Source: Anoxybacillus sp. J5B_2022
Lineage (GTDB): Bacteria; Bacillota; Bacilli; Bacillales; Anoxybacillaceae
Assembly: GCF_026847645.1 (NCBI RefSeq)
Contig: NZ_JAPSMC010000020.1
Span: forward strand, 1-51,917
DNA length: 51,917 nt
Direction of reading: 5' to 3'
Shown here: positions 26,047-34,415 of the stretch, in pieces
Layout: the number at the start of each line of letters is the position of its first letter
How positions within the stretch are numbered: position 1 is the stretch's first letter
The notes under the pieces: generated by a model
Database searches by the model: none
What the model saw: only the letters and a program-made list of their open reading frames with translations
What the model was told of the DNA's origin: nothing
Made by a program: the position numbers and the translations under genes

Positions 26047-27285
26047 ATGAGCCAAGTGGTTGCGACATATTTGCTTCATGATGAAAAAGATTTAGCGAAA
26101 AAAGCGGAAGGAATTGCCCTCGGGTTGACGGTTGGTTCGTGGACCGATTTGCCGCAGCTTGAACAAGAGCAACTAAAAAAGCATAAAGGAATTGTTGAAC
26201 GGATTGATGAGCTTGACGAAGATGAACGGGTCAATGCGTATTTCGGAAAACGGCTGAAGCGGGCGCTCGTTAGCATTTCGTATCCGAGCATCAATTTCAG
26301 TTCTGATTTTCCTGCCATTTTAACGACAACGTTCGGCAAATTGTCGCTCGATGGGACAATTAAGCTTATCGATCTCACCTTTTCAGACGAATTAAAGCGA
26401 CAATTTCCAGGACCGCGCTTTGGCATTGACGGCATTCGCGAAAAGCTTGGTGTTTTTGACCGTCCGCTTGTCATGAGTATTTTTAAAGCGGTCATCGGTC
26501 GCGATCTTCACTATATGACGGAGCAACTAAAACAACAAGCGCTCGGCGGCGTCGATCTCGTCAAAGACGATGAAATTTTGTTTGACAACGACTTAACGCC
26601 GTTTGAAAAACGCATTGTCGCTGGAAAAAAAGTGCTACAAGACGTGTACGAGCAAACGGGGCAGCGCACGCTATATGCGGTTAATTTAACAGGGAAAACA
26701 TTGGAGCTAAAAGAAAAAGCGAAACGGGCAGCCGAGCTTGGGGCAGACGTGTTATTGTTTAACGTCTTTACATACGGGCTTGATGTATTGCAGGCGCTTC
26801 GGGAAGACGATGACATTCGTTTGCCGATTATGGCGCATCCGTCGTTTAGCGGAGCGATCGCTTCCTCACACGTGTATGGCGTAAGCTACGCACTATTGCT
26901 TGGGAAACTGTTGCGCATGGCGGGGGCGGACTTTTCGCTTTTCCCATCGCCATATGGAAGTGTAGCGCTTGAAAAAGAGCAGACGCTTGCGATCGCCTAT
27001 GAATTAACGAAAGAAGAGCCGTTTGCGCGCACGTTCCCCGTTCCGTCTGCAGGCATTCATCCAGGGCTTGTGCCGCTTTTAATGCACGATTTTGGCGTTG
27101 ATTGCATCATTAACGCCGGCGGTGGCGTACACGGGCATCCAGACGGAGCGATCGGAGGCGGGCAAGCGTTTCGCGCCGCTGTCGCTGCCGTATTAGCAGG
27201 TCGTTCGCTTCATGAAGCAGCAGAAGAAAACGAACCGCTCAAAAAAGCGATCGCGTTATGGGGCGCGCATGAGGTGAAAAAATGA
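26047..27285 (+). CDS. mtnW: 2,3-diketo-5-methylthiopentyl-1-phosphate enolase (RubisCO-like protein)
   Basis: RubisCO-like protein of 412 residues, form IV, that enolises diketo-methylthiopentyl phosphate in methionine salvage. The [14 protein letters not shown] segment matches the metal-binding Lys-Asp-Glu motif in which the lysine can be carbamylated. The phosphate-binding loops [18 protein letters not shown] and [10 protein letters not shown] are also present. It does not fix CO2, as in other MtnW proteins. ATG 26047 has GGAGG eight to nine bases upstream. Its stop overlaps mtnX by ATGA. Confidence 0.94.
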   Translation: MSQVVATYLLHDEKDLAKKAEGIALGLTVGSWTDLPQLEQEQLKKHKGIVERIDELDEDERVNAYFGKRLKRALVSISYPSINFSSDFPAILTTTFGKLSLDGTIKLIDLTFSDELKRQFPGPRFGIDGIREKLGVFDRPLVMSIFKAVIGRDLHYMTEQLKQQALGGVDLVKDDEILFDNDLTPFEKRIVAGKKVLQDVYEQTGQRTLYAVNLTGKTLELKEKAKRAAELGADVLLFNVFTYGLDVLQALREDDDIRLPIMAHPSFSGAIASSHVYGVSYALLLGKLLRMAGADFSLFPSPYGSVALEKEQTLAIAYELTKEEPFARTFPVPSAGIHPGLVPLLMHDFGVDCIINAGGGVHGHPDGAIGGGQAFRAAVAAVLAGRSLHEAAEENEPLKKAIALWGAHEVKK

Positions 27286-27938
27286 AGCCCGTGATTTTTT
27301 GTGATTTTGACGGAACGATTACGTTAAACGATAACATTATTGCGATTATGAAACAGTTTGCCCCACCCGAGTGGGAAGCGATCAAAGACGATATATTAGC
27401 ACAAAAATGCTCGGTGCAACAAGGCGTCGGCAAGATGTTTTCGCTTTTGCCAGCGACGCTGAAAGAGAACATCGTCCAATTTTTGATTGAAACCGCCCGC
27501 ATTCGCGACGGATTTTCCGAGTTTGTCGCTTTTACGAAAGAACAACAAATCCCTCTTTATATCGTCAGCGGCGGCATCGATTTTTTCGTTTATCCGTTAT
27601 TAGATGGACTCATCGAAAAAGAGCGCATTTTTTGTAACGGCGCAGACTTTCGCGCAGAAATGATTCAAATTACGTGGCCGTATGCGTGCGATGAACATTG
27701 CCAAAACGGCTGCGGCTGTTGTAAGCCGTCGTTGCTTCGCAAACTAGCGCCCAAAGGGGAAAAAACGATCGTCATCGGCGATTCGATTACTGATTTAGCA
27801 GCGGCAAAACTTGCCGATCACGTCATCGCTCGCGATTTTTTGCTTGAAAAATGCCGCGAACTAAACTTGCCGCATACGCCGTTTACGACGTTTTATGATG
27901 TGATCAACGTGTTAAAAGAAAGCGAGGTGGCGATATGA
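27282..27938 (+). CDS. mtnX: 2-hydroxy-3-keto-5-methylthiopentenyl-1-phosphate phosphatase
   Basis: HAD-superfamily phosphatase of 218 residues. The DFDGT motif puts the nucleophile at Asp8 and the acid at Asp10; motif II is VSGG and motif IV is [13 protein letters not shown] Cys-rich stretch ([12 protein letters not shown]) in the cap region is typical of MtnX. The ATG overlaps the mtnW stop and its own stop overlaps mtnB by four bases each, which implies translational coupling. Confidence 0.94.
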   Translation: MKPVIFCDFDGTITLNDNIIAIMKQFAPPEWEAIKDDILAQKCSVQQGVGKMFSLLPATLKENIVQFLIETARIRDGFSEFVAFTKEQQIPLYIVSGGIDFFVYPLLDGLIEKERIFCNGADFRAEMIQITWPYACDEHCQNGCGCCKPSLLRKLAPKGEKTIVIGDSITDLAAAKLADHVIARDFLLEKCRELNLPHTPFTTFYDVINVLKESEVAI

Positions 27939-28564
27939 GCATGAGGCAAACGAAATGGGAAGAGCTTGCAGAAGTGAAGCGCGAGCTAGCCGCGCGCGAC
28001 TGGTTTATGGCGACAAGCGGCAACTTATCGATCAAAGTAAGCGATGAGCCGCTTACGTTTCTTGTCACCGCAAGCGGAAAAGATAAACGAAAAGAGACAG
28101 CAGAAGACTTTTTGCTTGTCAGCGCGGACGGACAGCCAGCGGAAGCGACGCATTTAAAGCCGTCAGCAGAAACGTTATTACACGTCGAAATTTATAAAAA
28201 AACAAAGGCGGGTTGCGTCCTTCACGTTCATACGATTGACAACAATGTGATCTCAGAACTATACGGCGATGACGGGGAAGTTGTGTTCACCGGACAAGAG
28301 ATTATAAAGGCGTTTGGGCTTTGGGAAGAAGATGCGGTATTTCGTATCCCGATTATTCGGAATGATGCACATATTCCAACGCTTGCCGCGGAGTTTTCTA
28401 AACACGTGCACGAGGATGCGGGGGCGGTGCTTATTCGCAATCACGGTATTACCGTGTGGGGACGAGATGCGTTCGAAGCGAAAAAATTTTTAGAGGCGTG
28501 CGAATTTTTGTTTAGCTATCATGTGAAGCTATTGCAGCTAAAAGGAACGAAAATATTTGCCTAA
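27935..28564 (+). CDS. mtnB: Methylthioribulose-1-phosphate dehydratase
   Basis: Class II aldolase-fold dehydratase of 209 residues. The metal ligands are the histidines of [11 protein letters not shown] and the histidine of [11 protein letters not shown]. The N-terminal TSGNLSIKV is the substrate-binding loop. The gene starts in an ATGA overlap with mtnX; a second ATG two codons later is possible. It acts before MtnW in the pathway although it is encoded after it. Confidence 0.93.
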   Translation: MSMRQTKWEELAEVKRELAARDWFMATSGNLSIKVSDEPLTFLVTASGKDKRKETAEDFLLVSADGQPAEATHLKPSAETLLHVEIYKKTKAGCVLHVHTIDNNVISELYGDDGEVVFTGQEIIKAFGLWEEDAVFRIPIIRNDAHIPTLAAEFSKHVHEDAGAVLIRNHGITVWGRDAFEAKKFLEACEFLFSYHVKLLQLKGTKIFA

Positions 28565-28596
28565 ACTTGTTTACAAACGAAAGGAGAGGATTAAAA

Positions 28597-29139
28597 ATGG
28601 CGGTCATTAAAATTAGAAAAACGGGTGAAGTGATCGAAGGACAAGAGAATGTGTTTCATTTTTTACAACAACAAGGCGTTCTTTATGAACATTGGGATAT
28701 CACTAAATTGCCGGAGCATTTGCAAAATAAATTTGTTTTAAATGATGAAGAAAAGAATGAGATTTTGATGGCTTTTAAAGAAGAAATTGAAGATTTGGCG
28801 GCAAGAAGAGGGTATAAAACGTGGGACGTTGTCGCTCTCTCGGAGGCGACGCCGAATTTAGAAGAGTTGTTAAAAAAGTTTGAGCAAGTACACATCCATA
28901 CAGAAGATGAAGTTCGCGCCATCGTCGCGGGCCATGGTATTTTCATCATTAAAGGAGATGAACAAACAGGCTACTTTAACGTGGAGCTAGAAGCGGGGGA
29001 CGTCATTTCGGTACCGGAAGGCAATCCGCATTTCTTTACGTTAATGGAAGATCGCCAAGTTGTAGCTGTTCGGTTGTTTATTGACCCGTCTGGTTGGGTA
29101 GCACACCCGTACGAAGAAAAAGAAGAAATCGTGAAGTAA
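28597..29139 (+). CDS. mtnD: Acireductone dioxygenase
   Basis: Cupin metalloenzyme of 180 residues that oxidises acireductone to the keto acid precursor of methionine and formate (Fe form), or to off-pathway products (Ni form). The ligand set is visible as His99, His101 and Glu105 (VHIHTEDEV) and His145 (GNPHFFTL). ATG 28597 has AAAGGAGAGG eight bases upstream. It is 32 bases after mtnB and is the last gene of the mtnWXBD operon; I see no strong terminator after it. Confidence 0.94.
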   Translation: MAVIKIRKTGEVIEGQENVFHFLQQQGVLYEHWDITKLPEHLQNKFVLNDEEKNEILMAFKEEIEDLAARRGYKTWDVVALSEATPNLEELLKKFEQVHIHTEDEVRAIVAGHGIFIIKGDEQTGYFNVELEAGDVISVPEGNPHFFTLMEDRQVVAVRLFIDPSGWVAHPYEEKEEIVK

Positions 29140-29195
29140 GCAGTATATGCAAAAGCTGACGCCCGATCTCTACGTTTTTTCGTTCCAATCCCTCG

Positions 29196-29224
29196 TTGAC
29201 AAAGATAGGATTTTTCGCTACAAT
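29196..29224 (+). promoter_or_regulatory. Sigma-A promoter of the MarR gene
   Basis: TTGACA (29196-29201), 17 bp, TACAAT (29219-29224): consensus -35, ideal spacing and one mismatch in the -10. Confidence 0.85.
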
Positions 29225-29260
29225 GGCTTCGAATTCGACGGGTAAAGGATTGGATGACAA

Positions 29261-29701
29261 GTGGCGGGAAAAGAAGAGATTGCGCAATCATTAAAATTGT
29301 TTATTGTACTATCAAGAGCATATCGGGCGGTAAACAATCAAGTGAATAAGTCGATTCATTCATTTGGCGTGAATCCGACCGAATTTGGTGTGCTTGAGTT
29401 GCTGTACCATAAAGGTGACCAGCCGCTGCAACAAATCGGTGAAAAAATTTTGCTTGCCAGCGGCAGCATTACGTATGTCATTGACAAATTGGAGAAAAAA
29501 GGATTGATCGTCCGTAAGGCGTGCGAAAAAGACCGCCGCGTGACGTATGCGTCGATCACTGACAAAGGAACGGCGTTTATTGAAGATGTATTTCCTAAAC
29601 ATGAACAGATGATACACGAAACGCTTGCCGGCTTAACGGCCGAAGAAAAAGAACAGGCGATTACGCTGTTGAAAAAATTAGGATATGGAGCAAAACAATA
29701 A
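29261..29701 (+). CDS. mhqR: MarR-family regulator (MhqR-like)
   Basis: Winged-helix regulator of 146 residues. The core helix-turn-helix is PLQQIGEKILLASGSITYVID, followed by the wing KACEKDRRVTYASITDKG. The N-terminal LKLFIVLSRAYRAVN and the context (between mtnD and clpE-ykvI) resemble B. subtilis MhqR/YkvE, which represses quinone- and catechol-response genes. The GTG start at 29261 has only a moderate ribosome binding site. No target operon for quinone detoxification lies next to it here, so it would act on distant genes. Confidence 0.72.
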   Translation: MAGKEEIAQSLKLFIVLSRAYRAVNNQVNKSIHSFGVNPTEFGVLELLYHKGDQPLQQIGEKILLASGSITYVIDKLEKKGLIVRKACEKDRRVTYASITDKGTAFIEDVFPKHEQMIHETLAGLTAEEKEQAITLLKKLGYGAKQ

Positions 29702-29726
29702 AGCGGCTGATTGAGCCGCTTTATTG
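29698..29726 (+). terminator. Terminator of the MarR gene
   Basis: ATAAAGCGGCT (29698-29708) pairs perfectly with AGCCGCTTTAT (29714-29724) around a 5-base loop. The stem begins in the TAA stop. Confidence 0.8.
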
Positions 29727-29762
29727 TTTATGCGCACGAGTGTTGATTATCCATTATTTTAC

Positions 29763-29950
29763 TAAAAAACACAGAATCATATGGCTGAACACAAGCTTTT
29801 CTGCCTCTTCCCTCGAACAAGAACGCCGGCGTGCAAATGTAATTTGCCCGCAAAGCGTTCATTGTTCGAGGAGGGCATGCTAATACTCCCAGTCGGCAAG
29901 CGAACCGCTTGCCGACTACGGCAGAAAAGCTGGGAATAGAGCGATGTCAA
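29763..29950. other. Compact multi-stem element (possible IS200/IS605-derived miniature element or structured RNA)
   Basis: Outer stem AGCTTTTCTGCC (29794-29805) pairs with 29920-29931. It encloses a long hairpin, CCTCGAACAA plus GAACGC (29811-29826) with GCGTTC, one bulged A, and TTGTTCGAGG (29855-29871), capped by GCAAAT/ATTTGC. It also encloses a perfect 12-bp hairpin AGTCGGCAAGCG/CGCTTGCCGACT (29891-29917, 3-base loop). TTAC just to the left and TCAA at 29947-29950 are the cleavage tetranucleotides of IS608-type elements, hence the suggested boundaries. There is no ORF. It lies between converging genes. Confidence 0.5.
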
Positions 29951-29982
29951 CTGGTTTTTAATGGTTAATCAACACGCCTAGT

Positions 29983-31440
29983 TTATGCGGATAGTTTTTG
30001 TTTTTTCTCTGTTTTTTGCGCTGCTTTTTTTACTTGTGGGTAGAAGAAAATTCCGCTTGCAAGTAAGGCGACGCCAAGCATGAACGTTTTTATGTCCGCT
30101 GTTCCGGTAATAATGACCCAAACGGAATAAACGGTTGCCAATAACGCGATGATACCGTCGACGATGCGACTTTTCCCCGCCTTTTCGTACGTTTCCCCTG
30201 TCAACGTTAGCTTCAGCTGGAATACGGAAGCGATAAAGTACGGCACGAGATAAGCGAGCGTCGCGATGTAAATGACGAAATCAAACGCTGCGGACATCGA
30301 ATTCGAAATCGTGGAGAAAATGAAAATTTGCGCCAATCCATTGGAAAGAATTAATGAAAAACTTGGCATTCCTTTTTTATTTTCTTTTAAAAATGACCGC
30401 ATAAACAACCCTTGTTTTGCCGCCTGATATGGAACTTCTGCGCTCAACAATACCCAACCAAGCGTCGAGCCAAGCAAGCTCACTAATCCAAGTCCAGCAA
30501 GAATATATCCGCCGCTTGGGCCTAAAATCGTTTGAATCGCATCGACGAGCGGTTTTTCTGATTGAATCAATTGTTTTTGCGGCAATAATCCCATGACAAG
30601 CACGCTAATGCCGATGTAAATCGCAAGGGCGATCAGCAATCCGAGAATTGTGGCCCGTTTCACATCGGATTGCTTACGTGCACGGGAAGCGAACACGATT
30701 GCTGATTCGACCCCGACAAACGCCCATAGCGTTGCGACGGCCGCGTTATTAATTTGCCCTAATAAGCTAATTGTATGGCCCGCCTCGTCATAGCGTGGAG
30801 CGACGAATGAACCGATGTTGCTTTTTTCAAACGCAAATAAGCTAATGACGATAAATAAGAAAAAGCCTAATACTTTAGCGGCAGTGGCGATGAAATTTAA
30901 TTTTCCGGCCCCTTCAATGCCGCGCAAAATAATGAAATGCATTCCCCATAATAGCACGGTACAAACGAGAAACGTCAACAAGTTTCCAAGCTTAATATCG
31001 GTCGAACCGATCGTAAATAACGATTGTTTGCTCGTTAAAACAGGGAAAAACGTAGATAAATAGCTGGAAAACGTTGTAATGATGGCAACGTTACCGGCAA
31101 AGTTTCCGATCCAATATCCCCATGACGACATAAATCCGGATAAAATAGAAGCACTTGATTCTTTCGGAAATAATTCTTTCGCATAAATTTGCGGCCCGCC
31201 GTTTAAATCAGGCTTACGAATCGCTAAATTTCCAAAGACGAGCGCGGTCATAAGCACACCGCCTCCCGTTAACAACCATGCGAAAATAACGCCGAGCGGG
31301 CTAGCTGCTTCGGCTAACGAACGAGGAAGCATAAAAATTCCGGATCCAACCATATTTCCGACGACAAGCGCCGTCAACATCCAAAGACCTAGTTTATTTT
31401 GCTGCAATGTAGGAAACTCCCTTCTAATGATGTTAGACAA
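29983..31440 (-). CDS. Lysine-riboswitch-controlled amino-acid permease (YvsH-like)
   Basis: APC-superfamily transporter of 485 residues with about 12-13 membrane segments, basic amino acid/polyamine antiporter branch. The TM1 motif is VVGNMVGSGIFMLPRSLAEA, and TLWAFVGVESAIVFASRARK is the conserved TM6 region. A lysine riboswitch in its leader makes lysine the probable substrate, as for the L-box-controlled yvsH of B. subtilis. Exchange with another basic compound such as cadaverine is possible. The start ATG at 31440 follows GAAGGGAG-like sequence at a poor distance; an in-frame alternative at residue 19-21 is not excluded. Confidence 0.85.
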   Translation of the reverse strand: MSNIIRREFPTLQQNKLGLWMLTALVVGNMVGSGIFMLPRSLAEAASPLGVIFAWLLTGGGVLMTALVFGNLAIRKPDLNGGPQIYAKELFPKESSASILSGFMSSWGYWIGNFAGNVAIITTFSSYLSTFFPVLTSKQSLFTIGSTDIKLGNLLTFLVCTVLLWGMHFIILRGIEGAGKLNFIATAAKVLGFFLFIVISLFAFEKSNIGSFVAPRYDEAGHTISLLGQINNAAVATLWAFVGVESAIVFASRARKQSDVKRATILGLLIALAIYIGISVLVMGLLPQKQLIQSEKPLVDAIQTILGPSGGYILAGLGLVSLLGSTLGWVLLSAEVPYQAAKQGLFMRSFLKENKKGMPSFSLILSNGLAQIFIFSTISNSMSAAFDFVIYIATLAYLVPYFIASVFQLKLTLTGETYEKAGKSRIVDGIIALLATVYSVWVIITGTADIKTFMLGVALLASGIFFYPQVKKAAQKTEKKQKLSA

Positions 31441-31677
31441 AAAAAATACACCCTTAAGTTTTCAACGGGCGCATACGACATCCGCATCAAACTTAAGATC
31501 GATAGCTCTCCATCGCCGAAAGCGATGACAGTCCTGCACCTATTCGGCTACAGGCCCAGCTTATAGCGCCAGAGCACGCTACAAACTTCGGCAACGAATC
31601 CTTTCATTTGAAGTCATCGGGTTCTCTGCCCCTCCTTCAAACTACTCTTATTCATTGCAACCTCTATCTCATCTTAG
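31441..31677 (-). promoter_or_regulatory. Lysine (L-box) riboswitch with terminator
   Basis: The minus strand from 31677 reads GAGATAGAGGTTGC, AGAGTAGTTTGAAGGAG, GCCGAAG, GGACTGTCATCGC and GGAGAGCTATC, the ordered conserved blocks of the lysine aptamer. P1 pairs the CTAAGAT..GATAG side with CTATC.ATCTTAAG. CTTAAGTTT (complement of 31489-31497) can instead pair with AAACTTAAG (complement of 31453-31461) to form a terminator with a T run, so P1 and the terminator share bases. Lysine should switch the permease off. Confidence 0.93.
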
Positions 31678-31707
31678 TTGACGAGAACTTATTCGATTGA
31701 CGTGATA

Positions 31708-31736
31708 ATGATACATGATCCAATAATGTTCGTCAA
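31708..31736 (-). promoter_or_regulatory. Sigma-A promoter of the lysine permease
   Basis: On the minus strand TTGACG (complement of 31731-31736), 17 bp, TATCAT (complement of 31708-31713), about 30 bases before the aptamer. Confidence 0.72.
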
Positions 31737-31799
31737 TCATCATTTTTGTGACGAAAATGTATTTTGTTAATCACCGTTATAAAGAAGAGTTTAAAAATG

Positions 31800-31859
31800 A
31801 GTGAGTACTCACTTAAAAAAACGTAACGGCACAATATAAAATGAGAGTAAGTAATCACT
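31800..31859. promoter_or_regulatory. Two TetR-type operators around the ABC exporter promoter
   Basis: AGTGAGTACTCACT (31800-31813) is a perfect 14-bp palindrome. AGTAAGTAATCACT (31846-31859) is the same site with two changes, 46 bp centre to centre. A probable -10 TATAAA (31835-31840) lies between them; the -35 is weak. The TetR gene at the end of this operon is the obvious ligand-responsive repressor. Confidence 0.72.
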
Positions 31860-31884
31860 CATTTTTGAAAAAGGGGGCTTTCGG

Positions 31885-32604
31885 ATGAGCACCATTGTTG
31901 CGAAGCAAGTGAGCAAATCGTTTGGAAAAAAAGAAGTGTTGAGCAACATCGATTTGACGGTAAACAAAGGGGAGATATACGGGCTAATTGGTCCTTCCGG
32001 CTCAGGAAAAACGACGTTAGTCAAAATTCTTGTCGGAATGGACAGCGATTTTTCCGGAGAAGTGAGCGTGTTGAATCGAGCGATGCCGAACATGGCTGCT
32101 CTATCTGACATCGGCTATATGGCACAATCCGATGCGTTATATCCGGAATTGACGGGAGAAGAAAATTTGCAGTTTTTTGCTTCTCTTTATCAACTGAAAA
32201 AAGGAGAACGGAAAGAGCGCATCATGTACGCTGCCGACCTCGTCCAATTGACACCGCATTTATCGAAAAAAGTAATGGCGTATTCAGGCGGAATGAAGCG
32301 GCGGTTGTCGCTAGCAATCGCGCTTATTCACAATCCGGAAATTCTCGTATTAGACGAACCGACCATCGGCATTGACCCAGAATTGCGGTTATCGATTTGG
32401 GAGGAATTATTCCGGTTGAAAAACGAAGGAAAAACGATTGTTGTCACGACGCATGTGATGGACGAAGCGGAAAAATGCGACCGTTTGGCAATGGTAAGGG
32501 AAGGGAAAATTATTACGAGCGGATCACCAGCACAATTGAAACAGCAATATGAAGCGAGCGATTTAGAAGACGTATTCGTGAAAGCGGGAGGGAAGCGCGG
32601 ATGA
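31885..32604 (+). CDS. ABC-2 type exporter, ATP-binding protein
   Basis: ATPase of 239 residues with Walker A GPSGSGKTT, the Q loop (YMAQSDALYPELTG), signature YSGGMKRR, Walker B ILVLDEPT and a switch histidine (VTTHVMDEAE). It powers the membrane protein encoded next, with which it overlaps by ATGA (32601-32604). GGGGG lies about eight bases before ATG 31885. With the TetR regulator it forms a typical drug- or toxin-efflux operon. The substrate is unknown. Confidence 0.9.
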   Translation: MSTIVAKQVSKSFGKKEVLSNIDLTVNKGEIYGLIGPSGSGKTTLVKILVGMDSDFSGEVSVLNRAMPNMAALSDIGYMAQSDALYPELTGEENLQFFASLYQLKKGERKERIMYAADLVQLTPHLSKKVMAYSGGMKRRLSLAIALIHNPEILVLDEPTIGIDPELRLSIWEELFRLKNEGKTIVVTTHVMDEAEKCDRLAMVREGKIITSGSPAQLKQQYEASDLEDVFVKAGGKRG

Positions 32605-33707
32605 GAACGATGGCGGTGGTGAAACGAATTTTTCAGCAAATGTTGCGCGACAAGCGAACGCTCGGATTAATGTTTGTCGCACCGCTCTTGATTTTAACGT
32701 TGTTCCATTTTTTATTTACAGAGAATACAGCAGAAAATCCGAAACTAGGCGTGGCACATGTTGATTCTGTCATTATTAAGCAATTAAAAAAGCAAGAGAT
32801 TGATATTATTGAGTATCGCGAAGCGGGCGATGTAAAAAAACGAATCGTTGACGACAAATTAGATGCATTTATGCAAATGAACGATAACGACATTCACTTA
32901 ACGTTTGAAAATGCAGATCCATCGAAAGCGAAAGCGCTACAAGTGAAAATTCAACAGACGATCGCGAAAGAAGCGGCGAAACAACAAGCAGCGGCAATGC
33001 AAAAGGCGCTGCAAACCATTCAACAAAAGCTACCTATACCGATAAAAATAGAACAGCCGCAGCCGCCGACCGTCCATACATCGTACGTATACGGCAATAA
33101 AGATACTTCCTTTTTTGATACGTTAAGCCCAATATTAGTAGGGTATTTCGTCTTTTTCTTCGTCTTTCTCATTGCGGGAATTGCGCTATTGCGAGAACGG
33201 ACGACCGGTACGCTCGAGCGTTTGTTGGCAACGCCGGTTCGCCGCCACGAAATCGTCTTCGGCTATTTGCTAGGATACGGAACGTTTGCGGTTATTCAGA
33301 CGCTAATCGTTGTCTTTTTTGCGGTGAAAGTGTTAGACATTACGCTCGTCGGTTCGCTATGGCATGTCATTCTCATTAACTTATTGTTGGCACTCGTGGC
33401 GCTTTCGTTAGGAATTTTATTGTCCGCGTTTGCCCATTCGGAATTTCAAATGATGCAGTTTATTCCGGTCGTCATCATTCCACAAATCTTTTTTTCCGGT
33501 ATTCTTCCGGTCGATGAAATGGCAGGATGGTTGCAGGCGATTGCGAAAGTGATGCCGATGTATTATGGCGGCGATGCGTTAAAAAACGTGATGTATAAAG
33601 GGATGGGACTTAGCGACATCCGCACAGATTTACTTGCGTTATTTGGATTTGTAGTTATTTTTGTTACATTAAATATATTCGCCTTGAAAAAATATCGAAA
33701 ACTTTAG
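32601..33707 (+). CDS. ABC-2 type exporter, membrane protein
   Basis: Protein of 368 residues with one N-terminal membrane segment (about 20-40), a large extracytoplasmic domain (about 45-175) containing an Ala/Gln-rich helix, and five to six C-terminal membrane segments, as in the ABC2_membrane_3 family. FSGILPVDEMAGWLQAIAKV is the typical region before the last segment. It starts in the ATGA overlap with the ATPase gene. It probably works as a homodimer with two ATPase subunits. Confidence 0.88.
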   Translation: MRTMAVVKRIFQQMLRDKRTLGLMFVAPLLILTLFHFLFTENTAENPKLGVAHVDSVIIKQLKKQEIDIIEYREAGDVKKRIVDDKLDAFMQMNDNDIHLTFENADPSKAKALQVKIQQTIAKEAAKQQAAAMQKALQTIQQKLPIPIKIEQPQPPTVHTSYVYGNKDTSFFDTLSPILVGYFVFFFVFLIAGIALLRERTTGTLERLLATPVRRHEIVFGYLLGYGTFAVIQTLIVVFFAVKVLDITLVGSLWHVILINLLLALVALSLGILLSAFAHSEFQMMQFIPVVIIPQIFFSGILPVDEMAGWLQAIAKVMPMYYGGDALKNVMYKGMGLSDIRTDLLALFGFVVIFVTLNIFALKKYRKL

Positions 33708-33727
33708 CAGCAAGGAGTTGGCGTCGA

Positions 33728-34390
33728 ATGAACGAAGAACAATGGCTCGAGGAGTTGTTGAAATTTAACGGAGAAGATGGGAAATTAAGCGAAAAGCAAA
33801 TGAAAATTTTAGAAGCGGCGATTGAAATGTTTGCTGAAAAAGGGTATGCGGCAACATCGACAAGTGAAATTGCGAAGCGGGCCGGCGTGGCCGAAGGAAC
33901 GATTTTCCGGCATTATAAAACGAAAAAAGAACTGCTATTGGCGATCGTTACGCCGACTTTGCTTCAATCTGTTGCACCGTTTTTAGCGAAAGAATTTGCG
34001 AAAGAAGTGTTTGAACATCAATATGAGCATTATGAAGATTTTGTTCGCACCGTTTGGAAAAACCGCTACGAATTTGTTAAAAAATATTTGCCGGCGATTC
34101 GCGTGTTCTGGCAAGAAGTTGCGTTTCATGCAGAAATCAAAAAACAGTTGGAAACGGTGTTTACGGCGCACGTCTATGAAAAATTTAAAAAAATTGTGCT
34201 GTATTTTCAAGAGAAAGGGGAAATCGCGGATTTTCCTGTCGAATCGGTCATTCGCTTGACGATTACAACAATTGCTGGCTTTTTCGCGACACGCTTTATC
34301 ATTATGCCGGATTACGACTGGGACGACGAAGCAGAAATGGAACGAACGATTCAGTTTTTAATGAACGGATTGCGAAAAAAAGAGGCCTAA
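33728..34390 (+). CDS. TetR-family repressor of the ABC exporter operon
   Basis: Regulator of 220 residues with the TetR helix-turn-helix at about 25-70 (ILEAAIEMFAEKGYAATSTS, EIAKRAGVAEGTIFRHYKTK). The C-terminal helical domain is the ligand-binding part. ATG 33728 has AAGGAG upstream, 20 bases after the exporter gene. The paired palindromes at 31800 and 31846 are probably its operators, making it self-limiting. Its TAA stop is in the terminator stem shared with clpE. Confidence 0.88.
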   Translation: MNEEQWLEELLKFNGEDGKLSEKQMKILEAAIEMFAEKGYAATSTSEIAKRAGVAEGTIFRHYKTKKELLLAIVTPTLLQSVAPFLAKEFAKEVFEHQYEHYEDFVRTVWKNRYEFVKKYLPAIRVFWQEVAFHAEIKKQLETVFTAHVYEKFKKIVLYFQEKGEIADFPVESVIRLTITTIAGFFATRFIIMPDYDWDDEAEMERTIQFLMNGLRKKEA

Positions 34391-34415
34391 TCCTTTAAGG
34401 GATTAGGCGTTTTTT
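34385..34415. terminator. Bidirectional terminator containing stop codons of tetR and clpE
   Basis: GCCTAATCC (34385-34393) pairs with GGATTAGGC (34400-34408), then GTTTTTTG. TAA of the regulator (34388-34390) and the clpE stop (34403-34405, complement) both lie in the stem. Confidence 0.85.

Noticed and set aside
31441-31677. T-box leader for the permease at 29983
   Set aside because: No T-box TGGNACCGCG sequence is present; the conserved blocks are those of the lysine aptamer.
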